23,157 nt of DNA from an uncultured Roseburia sp. Lineage in GTDB: Bacteria > Bacillota > Clostridia > Lachnospirales > Lachnospiraceae. Each line of letters opens with the position of its first letter. The first letter of the stretch is position 1. Both the position numbers and the translations under genes were made by a program. The notes below the pieces were generated by a model. It saw only the letters and a program-made list of their open reading frames with translations, did no database searches and was not told the origin of the DNA. Below, in pieces: positions 9,328 to 16,346 of this stretch. The stretch lies in NCBI GenBank assembly GCA_947564765.1, contig CANODN010000004.1, forward strand, positions 1 to 23,157. The letters are read 5' to 3'.

Positions 9328-10587
9328 TTAGACGGTTGTATTCACGCCGTTGATTGCCGCATATTCGTTTTCTTCCATAGGAATTACCAGGCATTTCTGG
9401 CCGCCGATCATCTGGGATTTGATCTGTGCGGCTTTTTCCGGTTTCACACGGAGAATAACGTCGTAAGTTTTGGGCGCATCCGGCATGGATTCCTCCTGCA
9501 GTCCGGCCAGCATACGGGTGTCCTTTAACTCCTGCTCCAAAATACCGACCTTTTGGATCAGCTCTTTTTCCTGTTTCTGCCTGCTGCCTGCTTCTGCAGC
9601 CTTGGCGTCGATCAGGTGGTCTAATACGGGAGCCTCGTCTTTGAATTCCTCCCGATAGGATTCTTCGATTACGGCAGCGGCAGTCTCCGGTATTTTTGTT
9701 TCTGCAAGGACTTCGCCAATGGCGTCGGCAGTCAAAAGGAGAGGTTCCTTTTCTTCCGGAGCTTCTTCCGCAGTCTCTTCTTCTGCCATGCAAGACAGCT
9801 CCTGCTGAATTTCGCAGAACACCTCCCGGGAAGTCTCTTCGTCTCCGCTGCAGGCTTTTTTGACAATAGATTCAAAGGTCAGCTTCTGCTCGACTGCGGT
9901 CCGCCTTGCCGTACATCCCAAAATATGTTCCATAAGCTCCGTATGGGGTTCTTTGGGATTTCTGTGGTATGTCATAACGGAATGAAGATCGGCGCTTCTG
10001 TCCGTAAATGCCGGAAAAATAAAGCCGCTGTCGGGAGCGCAGACAATCCAGTCCCGGATTCTCGGCCCGATCCGGTTTTCATCAGCCAGGTAGCCCAGTC
10101 CCGGCTTGCTTAAGCTGACGGGGCAGATAGCGCAAAGCAGATATTCATAGACTTCTTCCGATTCGTCCAGCTTGCTGTTGTCGCTTGATTTGGTAATGAC
10201 GTCATAGGCGTCGTGAAAAATTAAAATCAGGTAGTTGCCGGCATATTCGTAATGGTCGATGACCAGATCGTAGAAGCGTTCCAGCAGATCCTCATTCTGC
10301 AGGGCGCTGCTTCTTAAGGCAGTAAGAAAATGCTGTTTTCCTCCGGCGGATTCCTCTTCTAAGGGAAATTCCAGTTCCAGGAGATTGTTGCCTACCGTGC
10401 CGGAAAGAGCTTTTTTGGCAATTTCCAGATATTTGTAAAATTCTTCGTCTTCCAGATTTAGAAAAGTTTCATTCAGATTTACAACGCGATTTCTCTCTCC
10501 GTCAACGTAACAGCCGCACATACGGGTAAAGGTACAGGATTCTTTTTTCAGGCGGCGTTTGATTTCCAAGACGTCTTTTCTGTTCAT
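9328..10587 (-). CDS. DUF4317 family protein of unknown function
   Basis: The 419-residue protein begins MNRKDVLEIKRRLKKESCTF and carries ITR-like RMCGCYVDGER (about residues 22-32), LSGTVGNNLLELEFPLEEE, NYLILIFHDAYD and ICPVSLSKPGLGY. I recognise these as the pattern of the DUF4317 family, common in Lachnospiraceae and other Clostridia and without known function. The C-terminal third is acidic, with a predicted coiled coil (EKELIQKVGILEQELKD). No signal peptide or membrane segment is seen, so it is probably cytoplasmic. The start at 10587 is preferred over the longer form at 10614 because GAGAGGAG (complement of 10595-10602) sits 7 nt upstream of it. The gene stands alone, divergent from the lipoprotein gene and convergent with GH95. 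Confidence 0.85.
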   Translation of the reverse strand: MNRKDVLEIKRRLKKESCTFTRMCGCYVDGERNRVVNLNETFLNLEDEEFYKYLEIAKKALSGTVGNNLLELEFPLEEESAGGKQHFLTALRSSALQNEDLLERFYDLVIDHYEYAGNYLILIFHDAYDVITKSSDNSKLDESEEVYEYLLCAICPVSLSKPGLGYLADENRIGPRIRDWIVCAPDSGFIFPAFTDRSADLHSVMTYHRNPKEPHTELMEHILGCTARRTAVEQKLTFESIVKKACSGDEETSREVFCEIQQELSCMAEEETAEEAPEEKEPLLLTADAIGEVLAETKIPETAAAVIEESYREEFKDEAPVLDHLIDAKAAEAGSRQKQEKELIQKVGILEQELKDTRMLAGLQEESMPDAPKTYDVILRVKPEKAAQIKSQMIGGQKCLVIPMEENEYAAINGVNTTV

Positions 10588-10622
10588 GGGTGATCTCCTC
10601 TCTTTCGGATTCATTGGATTTT

Positions 10623-10651
10623 ATTATAGCACTCGCTTTGGATTTCGTCAC
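10623..10651 (-). promoter_or_regulatory. Candidate minus-strand promoter of the DUF4317 gene
   Basis: On the minus strand, GTGACG (10651-10646, 4/6) and a perfect TATAAT (10628-10623) are 17 bp apart, about 36 nt upstream of the chosen ATG at 10587. Confidence 0.5.
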
Positions 10652-10677
10652 TATATTGTGAAGGATAATATAAATAA

Positions 10678-10708
10678 TTGGTAAAATTACCAGGCAATGT
10701 GTTATACT
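10678..10708 (+). promoter_or_regulatory. Candidate promoter and operator-like palindrome of the lipoprotein gene
   Basis: TATACT (10703-10708) is a good -10. The best -35 is weak, TTGGTA (10678-10683), with a 19-bp spacer. It overlaps the inverted repeat TGGTAA-AA-TTACCA (10679-10692). A weak -35 inside a palindrome suggests regulated transcription. The factor is unknown. Confidence 0.45.
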
Positions 10709-10773
10709 GAATAAAACAGGGATCTTCGAACCATAATAAGGAAAGAAAAGTATTGGTGAAGGAGATTTCAGAT

Positions 10774-11640
10774 ATGAAAAAGACAGCGATTTTATTGCTT
10801 CTTACATCCGTTATCCTGTTTTCTGCAGCTATGGGCTGCGGGCAGAAGAAGCAGGAAGATTCAAACGGCAGCGATACAAATACGGCGGAAAATACAGAAG
10901 ATACCGGGACAGATCCCATGGGAACAGAGGCTGCTATGGATACGGAAGGTACCAGTCAGCTGCAGCTTGGCAGCGCCGTAGAGATTCCGGCGAGTTTTGA
11001 CAGGCAGTCTGCGGAGATAGATGCACATCCGGAACTGGAAAAAGCAATTGCAGAATACTGCAATGTAGCGGAGGCGGATTATTCCAATGTGCGTTATTAT
11101 TACAATTATGTGGATTTAAATGATGATGGTCAGAAGGAAATACTCGCTTTGGTGTCAGGAGAGGAAACGGCAGGGATTGACAGGAATATGCTGCTTTGGC
11201 TGGATGAGCCGGAGGACGCAAAGATTACGTCTCACTCCATACGGCAGGTATTTCACCGGGCAGGCGTTCCGATCTATATCAGCAATCATATGACAGATGG
11301 ATATCTTGATCTGATTATTACCAAAAATCAGGATGCAGAAGGGGAAGGCACTGAAGAAGTCGATGTATCCAATGCAGGGCGGACAGTTGATGGTGAGGAA
11401 ACTTCTCTGCAGAGGACGGCGGGACTGGATGAGACAACAGGAGTAAACGGCGCCGAGCTGCTTTCTGTGGAAGAGACTTATCTGCTGTTAACCTGGCAGG
11501 GAGATAAATATCAGGAATTAGAAGAAGGAACGGCGCTTGTTTCGCTGGATGGCTACGAAGGAACGGCTGTTTTAACCAACAATATAGAAAGTGATATTGC
11601 CGCCGGCAATTATCATTTTCTGGGAGAAGCTATGAGATAA
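10774..11640 (+). CDS. Putative lipoprotein with a DxNxDG metal-loop motif
   Basis: The 288-residue protein has a hydrophobic export signal (residues 4-20) ending in AAMGC, a slightly atypical lipobox with Cys22 as the lipid site. A low-complexity Asp/Thr/Glu/Asn-rich linker follows (about 28-62). The rest is acidic and contains YVDLNDDGQKE (112-122), an EF-hand-like calcium-loop pattern (Asp114, Asn116, Asp118, Glu122) that is common in Lachnospiraceae surface lipoproteins. I do not recognise a named family. AAGGAG (10759-10764) lies 9 nt before ATG 10774, which favours this over a GTG 21 nt upstream. No terminator is visible before the phosphotransferase gene 66 nt downstream, so they may be co-transcribed. 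Function unknown. Confidence 0.75.
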   Translation: MKKTAILLLLTSVILFSAAMGCGQKKQEDSNGSDTNTAENTEDTGTDPMGTEAAMDTEGTSQLQLGSAVEIPASFDRQSAEIDAHPELEKAIAEYCNVAEADYSNVRYYYNYVDLNDDGQKEILALVSGEETAGIDRNMLLWLDEPEDAKITSHSIRQVFHRAGVPIYISNHMTDGYLDLIITKNQDAEGEGTEEVDVSNAGRTVDGEETSLQRTAGLDETTGVNGAELLSVEETYLLLTWQGDKYQELEEGTALVSLDGYEGTAVLTNNIESDIAAGNYHFLGEAMR

Positions 11641-11706
11641 ATATGCGATGGATCATTTTGTACTGGAAAATGGTTCGCAAGATCAAATCAGAAAGGGGAG
11701 ATAGGT

Positions 11707-13185
11707 TTGCTGAAAAATTATGAAATCCGCAAATACCAGATACCAGAGGAAGAATTAAAAGCGCTGGTGAAAGAAAAAAGGGAAGAACTGGTCCGGCAGC
11801 AGATGATGATTAAGGAGCATAAACTTCCGGTTTTTGTTCTGATCGAAGGCTGGGGAGCAGCCGGTAAGGGTACGCTGATCGGGAATCTGATCAAAGATTT
11901 AGATCCCAGGTTTTTCAGTGTCATTACTATGAAAGCGCCGGGAGAAGAAGAATTGAGGAAGCCGTTTTTATGGCGTTATATGGAAACCATACCGGAGGCC
12001 GGGAAGTTTGTATTTTTAAATTCCGGCTGGCTGAACGAAACTGCCGAGGATGTGATCAATGGCAGAATTGACGAAACAACCCTGGAGCAAAGACTGGGAC
12101 AGCTGCGGACTTTTGACCGTCAGTTAAAGGATAACGGGTATCTCGTTGTAAAGCTGTTTCTGCAGATTCCATCGGAGGAGCAGAAGCAGAGGCTGGAGAA
12201 GCTTGGAGATGAAAAAGACACCAAATGGCGTGTTGCCGATAAGGATCTGCGTCAGGTAAAGAAACGGGAGAAATATGAGAAGGTATATGACCGGATTTTA
12301 GAAGCTACGAATACCGGTTATGTGCCTTGGAATATTGTAGACGCCGTAGATAAGAAGCAGGCGCTTTTGCAGGTGCTGCATCTGCTGACAAATCAGATCA
12401 ATCAGGCAGTGGAAAATTTCAGGGTGCTGCCTGAGATCTTACATAAAGATTACCCGCTTTTGAAAATGCCCCGGCTGGCTCAGGTGCCGTTGGATCAGGA
12501 AATGACCAAGGAAGAATACAGGATTCGTTTAAAGGAGCTGCAGAAAAAACTGAAAAAGCTGCACAATAAAATTTACCGCAAGAAGATCCCGGTTGTGATT
12601 GCATACGAAGGCTGGGATGCTGCGGGAAAGGGAGGCAATATCAAACGTCTCACAAGCGCCTTAGATCCCAGAGGCTTTGAGGTGCATCCCATTGCCTCTC
12701 CGGAGCCTCATGAGAAGTCGCGTCATTATCTGTGGCGGTTTTATCACAGACTGCCTAAGGATGGGCATATTGCAATTTTTGACCGCACCTGGTACGGCAG
12801 AGTTATGGTGGAGCGGTTAGAGGGTTTCTGCTCGGAAAACGACTGGAAGCGGGCCTATAATGAAATCAATGAATTTGAAAAGGAGCTGTCTGACTGGGGT
12901 GCGATTGTGCTTAAGTTCTGGGTGCATATCGATAAGGATACGCAGCTTGCCCGTTTTACGGAGAGGCAGAATACGCCTCAAAAGCAGTGGAAGATTACAG
13001 AAGAGGACTGGCGTAACCGGGAAAAATGGGATGCATATGAAGAAGCGGTAGACGAGATGATTGCGAAAACCTCAACGGAAAATGCGCCGTGGTTTATTAT
13101 TCAGTCTAACAATAAATATTATGCCAGGATTCAGGCAATTGAGACGGTAATTGCGGCAATTGAAGAGAGAGTAGGTTCTGTATGA
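11707..13185 (+). CDS. pap: Two-domain polyphosphate:AMP phosphotransferase (PPK2 class II type)
   Basis: The 492-residue cytoplasmic protein has two tandem PPK2 domains and should convert AMP plus polyphosphate to ADP. The second domain (about 294-490) has the full set: EGWDAAGKGG (301-310, with Asp304) and FDRTWYGR (358-365). The first (about 40-235) keeps Walker A as GWGAAGKGT (48-56), but the acid is Gly50 and the DRxWY segment reads NSGWL (105-109), so it is probably not catalytic. The start is TTG, with GGGGAG (11695-11700) 6 nt upstream; no nearby ATG fits. Its stop overlaps the thiT start by 4 nt (ATGA), so translation is probably coupled. Full length and intact. Polyphosphate kinase activity on ADP is a possible alternative. 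Confidence 0.9.
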   Translation: MLKNYEIRKYQIPEEELKALVKEKREELVRQQMMIKEHKLPVFVLIEGWGAAGKGTLIGNLIKDLDPRFFSVITMKAPGEEELRKPFLWRYMETIPEAGKFVFLNSGWLNETAEDVINGRIDETTLEQRLGQLRTFDRQLKDNGYLVVKLFLQIPSEEQKQRLEKLGDEKDTKWRVADKDLRQVKKREKYEKVYDRILEATNTGYVPWNIVDAVDKKQALLQVLHLLTNQINQAVENFRVLPEILHKDYPLLKMPRLAQVPLDQEMTKEEYRIRLKELQKKLKKLHNKIYRKKIPVVIAYEGWDAAGKGGNIKRLTSALDPRGFEVHPIASPEPHEKSRHYLWRFYHRLPKDGHIAIFDRTWYGRVMVERLEGFCSENDWKRAYNEINEFEKELSDWGAIVLKFWVHIDKDTQLARFTERQNTPQKQWKITEEDWRNREKWDAYEEAVDEMIAKTSTENAPWFIIQSNNKYYARIQAIETVIAAIEERVGSV

Positions 13186-13724
13186 GTAAAATTTCTACAA
13201 AACAGCTGGTGTACGCTGCGGCAGCGATTGCACTGGCTGCAGTGACTTCTATGATTAAGGTGTTTTCCCTGCCTATGGGAGGGTCCGTTACGCTGCTCAG
13301 TATGTTGTTTATTGTATTGATCGGATATTGGTACGGTCCCGCAGCGGGATTGATTGCAGGGGTGGCATACGGGCTTTTGCAGTTTGTCATGGAGCCGTAC
13401 TTTTTTACGATTCCCCAGATGATTGTGGATTATCCCCTGGCGTTTGGCGCCCTTGGCCTTTCCGGATTTTTTCATAATTCCAAAAACGGCCTGACGATCG
13501 GGTACCTGGCAGGCGTCATCGGAAGATGCTTTTTTGCATTTTTGTCCGGCTGGATCTTCTTCGGCAGTTATGCGGGAGATTACGGTATGGCGGCTCCGGT
13601 TTATTCCATTCTCTATAACGGTTCTTATCTGGGAGCCGAGGCCTTGATTACAATCATTATCATCAATCTTCCTCCGGTGAAAAAAGCACTGGTTCACATT
13701 AAGAAAATGGCATTGAGCGAATAA
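13182..13724 (+). CDS. thiT: ThiT-type thiamine-binding S subunit of an ECF transporter
   Basis: The 180-residue membrane protein has about six predicted helices. PMGGSVTLLSML (31-42), GPAAGLIAGVAYGLLQ (52-67), DYPLAF (83-88) and YNGSYLGAE (145-153) match the ThiT/YuaJ family, which captures thiamine and works with a shared EcfA-A'-T module encoded elsewhere. Two pocket positions look unusual: Asp83, where I recall Glu in characterised ThiT, and Ala119 in FFAF, where FxHF is usual. It overlaps the phosphotransferase stop codon and lacks a strong ribosome site, which points to translational coupling. No TPP riboswitch is recognisable in the 66 nt before the upstream gene or elsewhere near. A strong terminator follows directly. 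Vitamin specificity is inferred. Confidence 0.88.
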   Translation: MSKISTKQLVYAAAAIALAAVTSMIKVFSLPMGGSVTLLSMLFIVLIGYWYGPAAGLIAGVAYGLLQFVMEPYFFTIPQMIVDYPLAFGALGLSGFFHNSKNGLTIGYLAGVIGRCFFAFLSGWIFFGSYAGDYGMAAPVYSILYNGSYLGAEALITIIIINLPPVKKALVHIKKMALSE

Positions 13725-13773
13725 AAACATCCTGCTTTGGAATTAGAACTCGTTCCAGAGCAGGATGTTTTTT
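13725..13773. terminator. Two-way terminator between thiT and the small convergent gene
   Basis: Arms AAACATCCTGCT (13725-13736) and AGCAGGATGTTT (13759-13770) pair perfectly, with an inner TTGGAA/TTCCA stem. There is T6 on the plus strand (13768-13773) and A5 (13723-13727), which is a T-run for minus-strand RNA. The minus gene stop (13772-13774) abuts it, so it serves both directions. Confidence 0.9.
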
Positions 13774-13966
13774 AATTTCCTTTACTGCTTAGCGGATTGC
13801 TCCGGCCTTCAAAAAACGGGCTGTTATCCGGTATAGGCTTGTCCGATTTATTATACAGGCTTTGCTGCCGCAGTGCATCCGGAGACGGCGGCGCTTCTTT
13901 CTTTTTATGCACATCGGAATGCTGTCTGTGGCAGTTGGAATCTGCGCATTTTGTAGTATCTTCCAT
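13772..13966 (-). CDS. Small hypothetical protein, 64 residues
   Basis: I do not recognise this protein. It is hydrophilic, with two cysteines close to the N-terminus (KCADSNCH, Cys7 and Cys12), several histidines, a KKKE patch and a proline/serine-rich second half (PIPDNSPFFEGRSNPLSS). There is no signal peptide or membrane segment, and it is probably largely disordered. The case for a real gene is a perfect AAGGAGG (complement of 13972-13978) 5 nt before ATG and a stop placed exactly at a shared two-way terminator. A weak minus-strand promoter may be TTGTTC (14042-14037) and TATATT (14020-14015), 16 bp apart. The Cys/His cluster might bind metal, but this is speculation. Confidence 0.65.
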   Translation of the reverse strand: MEDTTKCADSNCHRQHSDVHKKKEAPPSPDALRQQSLYNKSDKPIPDNSPFFEGRSNPLSSKGN

Positions 13967-14079
13967 GGGAACCTCCTTATTTGTTTTTTCTTAGTCTGCC
14001 TGATTTTATGGGGAAATATACGTGGTCAGAGAGCTGGAACAAATCGATAAGATAATATAAAAAAATTTACAGGAAGCAG

Positions 14080-14108
14080 TTGACAAATCTTTCCTGCTGT
14101 AATATACT
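14080..14108 (+). promoter_or_regulatory. Promoter of the fatty-acid synthesis operon
   Basis: A perfect TTGACA (14080-14085), a 17-bp spacer and TATACT (14103-14108). A short inverted pair, CAGGAA (14070-14075) and TTCCTG (14091-14096), flanks the -35. The -10 runs into the operator palindrome. The operon's first start codon is 125 nt downstream. Confidence 0.88.
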
Positions 14109-14156
14109 TTGCCTGTCAAATGATTTGATGATCAAACTATTTGACAGGCAAAGTAT
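14104..14156. promoter_or_regulatory. 53-bp palindromic operator with three FabT-type boxes
   Basis: Arms ATACTTTGCCTGTCAAAT (14104-14121) and ATTTGACAGGCAAAGTAT (14139-14156) are perfect reverse complements. The core TTTGAT-G-ATCAAA (14124-14136) is also symmetric about 14130, and only two of 26 pairs fail. The core fits the streptococcal FabT box pattern TTTGAnnnTCAAA. TTTGCCTGTCAAA (14108-14120) and TTTGACAGGCAAA (14140-14152) each differ from that pattern at one position. The three boxes start exactly 16 bp apart. The left box overlaps the -10, so bound repressor should block transcription. The likely reader is the MarR-family product at the end of the operon. Confidence 0.8.
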
Positions 14157-14233
14157 TCCGGTGTGGCGAAATAAAGAAGCAAAACATATCGGGATGAGGC
14201 AAAAATAGGAGAGAAGAATAAAGGAGAAACGAC

Positions 14234-14467
14234 ATGTTAGAAAAATTAAAAGAAATCATTGCAGAACAGTTAAGTATTGATATGAGTGAAATTACGGCAG
14301 ACAGCAATTTTAAAGACGATCTGGGCGCAGACTCCCTGGATCTGTTTGAGCTTGTTATGAGCCTGGAGGAAGAATACGATGTGGAAATTCCATCCGAGGA
14401 TCTGGAGAAGATTGCAACGGTGAATGACGTTATGGAATATTTAAAAGCAAAAGGTGTGGAAATCTAA
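14234..14467 (+). CDS. acpP: Acyl carrier protein
   Basis: The 77-residue acidic four-helix carrier holds the growing acyl chain on 4'-phosphopantetheine. GADSLDLFELV places the modified serine at Ser34, and the length is typical. AAAGGAGAAACGAC precedes ATG, with a second purine-rich ribosome-like site (AGGAGAG) about 15 nt further up. It is the first gene of the operon, closest to the FabT-type operator; in streptococci long-chain acyl-ACP is the corepressor of FabT, so the sensor ligand and the regulator are plausibly made from the same transcript. fabK starts 1 nt after its stop codon. Confidence 0.97.
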   Translation: MLEKLKEIIAEQLSIDMSEITADSNFKDDLGADSLDLFELVMSLEEEYDVEIPSEDLEKIATVNDVMEYLKAKGVEI

Positions 14468-14468
14468 T

Positions 14469-15401
14469 ATGAAAACCGAGATTACAGAATTACTTGGCAT
14501 TTCTTATCCGATCCTCCAGGGCGGCATGGCCTGGGTGGCGGAATATCATCTGGCGGCTGCGGTATCCGATGCCGGAGGCTTTGGCATTATCGGAGCTGCC
14601 AGTGCACCGCCGGAGGTGGTAAGAGAGCAGATTCGCAAGGTAAAAGAATTGACGGAGAAACCCTTTGGCGTCAACGTCATGCTGATGAATCCCAACGCGC
14701 CGGAGGTGGCGAAGGTTGTTGTGGAAGAAGGCGTAACAGCAGTTACCACAGGCGCGGGCAATCCGGCGCCTTTTTTGAACATGTGGAAGGATGCAGGAAT
14801 CAAAGTCATTCCCGTGGTGGCAAGCGTAGCCATGGCCAGGATGATGGAAAAGGCAGGCGCCGATGCTGTTGTTGCAGAAGGGACAGAGTCGGGAGGTCAT
14901 ATCGGATCAGCCACGACGATGACCTTAGTTCCTCAGGTTGCGGATGCAGTAAAGATTCCCGTGATTGCGGCCGGCGGAATCGGTGACGGCAGGGGGATTG
15001 CAGCAGCCATGATGCTGGGAGCAGAGGGCGTACAGATGGGCACCCGTTTTATTGTGGCAAAGGAATCGATCGTACATGCAAATTATAAGGAACGCGTATT
15101 AAAGGCAAAGGACATCGATTCGGAAGTGACAGGAAGAAGCACCGGGCATCCCATTCGGGTACTCCGCAACAAGATGACAAGGGAATATCTGAAAATGGAA
15201 GAGCGGGGCGTTGGACTGGAAGAATTGGAGCTTTTAACCCTTGGTTCTTTGCGGAAAGCCGTTATGGAAGGCGATGTGGTAAACGGAAGCCTTATGGCAG
15301 GACAGATTGCAGGGATGATCAAAAAGGAACAGACCTGTAAGGAAATGATGGAAGAAATGATGAAAGAAACAAAAGCGCTTCTGGACAGGAAGCTGCAGTA
15401 A
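14469..15401 (+). CDS. fabK: Enoyl-ACP reductase II (FMN-dependent FabK)
   Basis: This 310-residue TIM-barrel flavoenzyme reduces trans-2-enoyl-ACP with NAD(P)H in the last step of each elongation cycle. YPILQGGMAW, GVNVMLM, GTESGGHIGS (with the FabK-type His144), AAGGIGDGRG and GAEGVQMGTRF are the expected flavin-barrel motifs. ATG 14469 is chosen, 1 nt after the acpP stop; an earlier in-frame ATG at 14454 would overlap acpP and add MWKSN, which does not fit the family N-terminus. The ribosome site is weak, so translation is probably coupled to acpP. FabK is triclosan-refractory, and no FabI gene is in the window. The related nitronate monooxygenases share the fold, but the operon context settles the call. 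Confidence 0.95.
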   Translation: MKTEITELLGISYPILQGGMAWVAEYHLAAAVSDAGGFGIIGAASAPPEVVREQIRKVKELTEKPFGVNVMLMNPNAPEVAKVVVEEGVTAVTTGAGNPAPFLNMWKDAGIKVIPVVASVAMARMMEKAGADAVVAEGTESGGHIGSATTMTLVPQVADAVKIPVIAAGGIGDGRGIAAAMMLGAEGVQMGTRFIVAKESIVHANYKERVLKAKDIDSEVTGRSTGHPIRVLRNKMTREYLKMEERGVGLEELELLTLGSLRKAVMEGDVVNGSLMAGQIAGMIKKEQTCKEMMEEMMKETKALLDRKLQ

Positions 15402-15431
15402 CAGGAAATCAAAAAATGCGGGGTAAATGAA

Positions 15432-16346
15432 ATGGGTAAACTGGTATTTATGTTCCCGGGACAGGGTTCCCAGTATGTGGGCATGGGAAAAGAATTTTAT
15501 GACAGGATTCCGGTATGTAAAGAGACATATGATCTGGCCAGTGAAGCATCCGGACTGGATGTTGCAAAGCTGTGCTTTGAAGAAAATGAGCAGATCCATA
15601 TTACCGAATATACGCAGATTGCCATGCTGGCAACAGAAGCGGCAATTTATGCGGCATTAAAGGAAAAAGGCCATACGCCGGATGTTACCGCCGGGTTAAG
15701 CCTGGGAGAATACGGGGCGCTGATCGCATCCGGTGTGATGAGGGAAAAGGATGCGTTTTCCATCATCCGTAAAAGAGGCATTTATATGCAAAATGCCGTT
15801 CCAACAGGAGGTGCAATGAGCGCCGTGCTGGGACTTGACGCAGCAGTCATTGAAGAAATTTGTGAAAAAACAGAAGGAATTGTTTCCATTGCCAATTATA
15901 ACTGTCCGGGACAGATTGTGATCACAGGTGAAAAAACAGCCGTAGATGCGGCGGGAACAGCCTTAAAAGAAGCCGGCGCAAAGCGAATCGTGCCGCTTAA
16001 GGTAAGCGGACCGTTCCATTCTCCGATGCTTGCAGAGGCAGGAAAGCAGCTTGGCGAAGCGTTAAAAGATGTGGAAATTGCAGAGCGCTTTATTCCGTAT
16101 CTGGCAAACGTAACAGCCGATTATGTAACAAAAGCGGAAGAGGTAAAGCCTCTTTTGGAACAACAGGTGGCATCCAGCGTCCGCTGGCAGCAGACAGTGG
16201 AACGTCTGATTGCAGACGGTGCGGATACCTTTGTGGAAATCGGGCCGGGTAAGACGCTTTCCGGATTTATGCGGAAAATCAATCGGGATGTAACGGTATA
16301 CCATATCGATACGATGGAGGATTTCTTAAATTATGTTGACAGATAA
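15432..16346 (+). CDS. fabD: Malonyl-CoA:ACP malonyltransferase
   Basis: The 304-residue enzyme transfers malonyl from CoA to ACP. FMFPGQGSQYVGMG (6-19) is the oxyanion-loop motif. The nucleophile elbow reads GLSLGEYGAL with Ser90; most family members have GHSLG, so His is replaced by Leu. The motif GPFHSPMM is present as SGPFHSPML, carrying the catalytic-dyad His, and VEIGPGKTLSG is near the C-terminus. It starts 30 nt after fabK, with only a weak ribosome site (GGGG, 15420-15423). A competing ATG at 15427 opens a different frame. Its last 14 nt overlap fabG, a sign of coupled translation. Confidence 0.95.
   Translation: MGKLVFMFPGQGSQYVGMGKEFYDRIPVCKETYDLASEASGLDVAKLCFEENEQIHITEYTQIAMLATEAAIYAALKEKGHTPDVTAGLSLGEYGALIASGVMREKDAFSIIRKRGIYMQNAVPTGGAMSAVLGLDAAVIEEICEKTEGIVSIANYNCPGQIVITGEKTAVDAAGTALKEAGAKRIVPLKVSGPFHSPMLAEAGKQLGEALKDVEIAERFIPYLANVTADYVTKAEEVKPLLEQQVASSVRWQQTVERLIADGADTFVEIGPGKTLSGFMRKINRDVTVYHIDTMEDFLNYVDR

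Noticed and set aside
11654..11672. Small inverted repeat CATTTT/AAAATG between the lipoprotein and phosphotransferase genes
   Set aside because: Only 6 AT-rich pairs and no T-run follows, so it is not a convincing terminator or operator.
13100..13182. A TPP riboswitch before thiT
   Set aside because: The region is coding sequence of the phosphotransferase gene and I could not see the conserved riboswitch core there or upstream.
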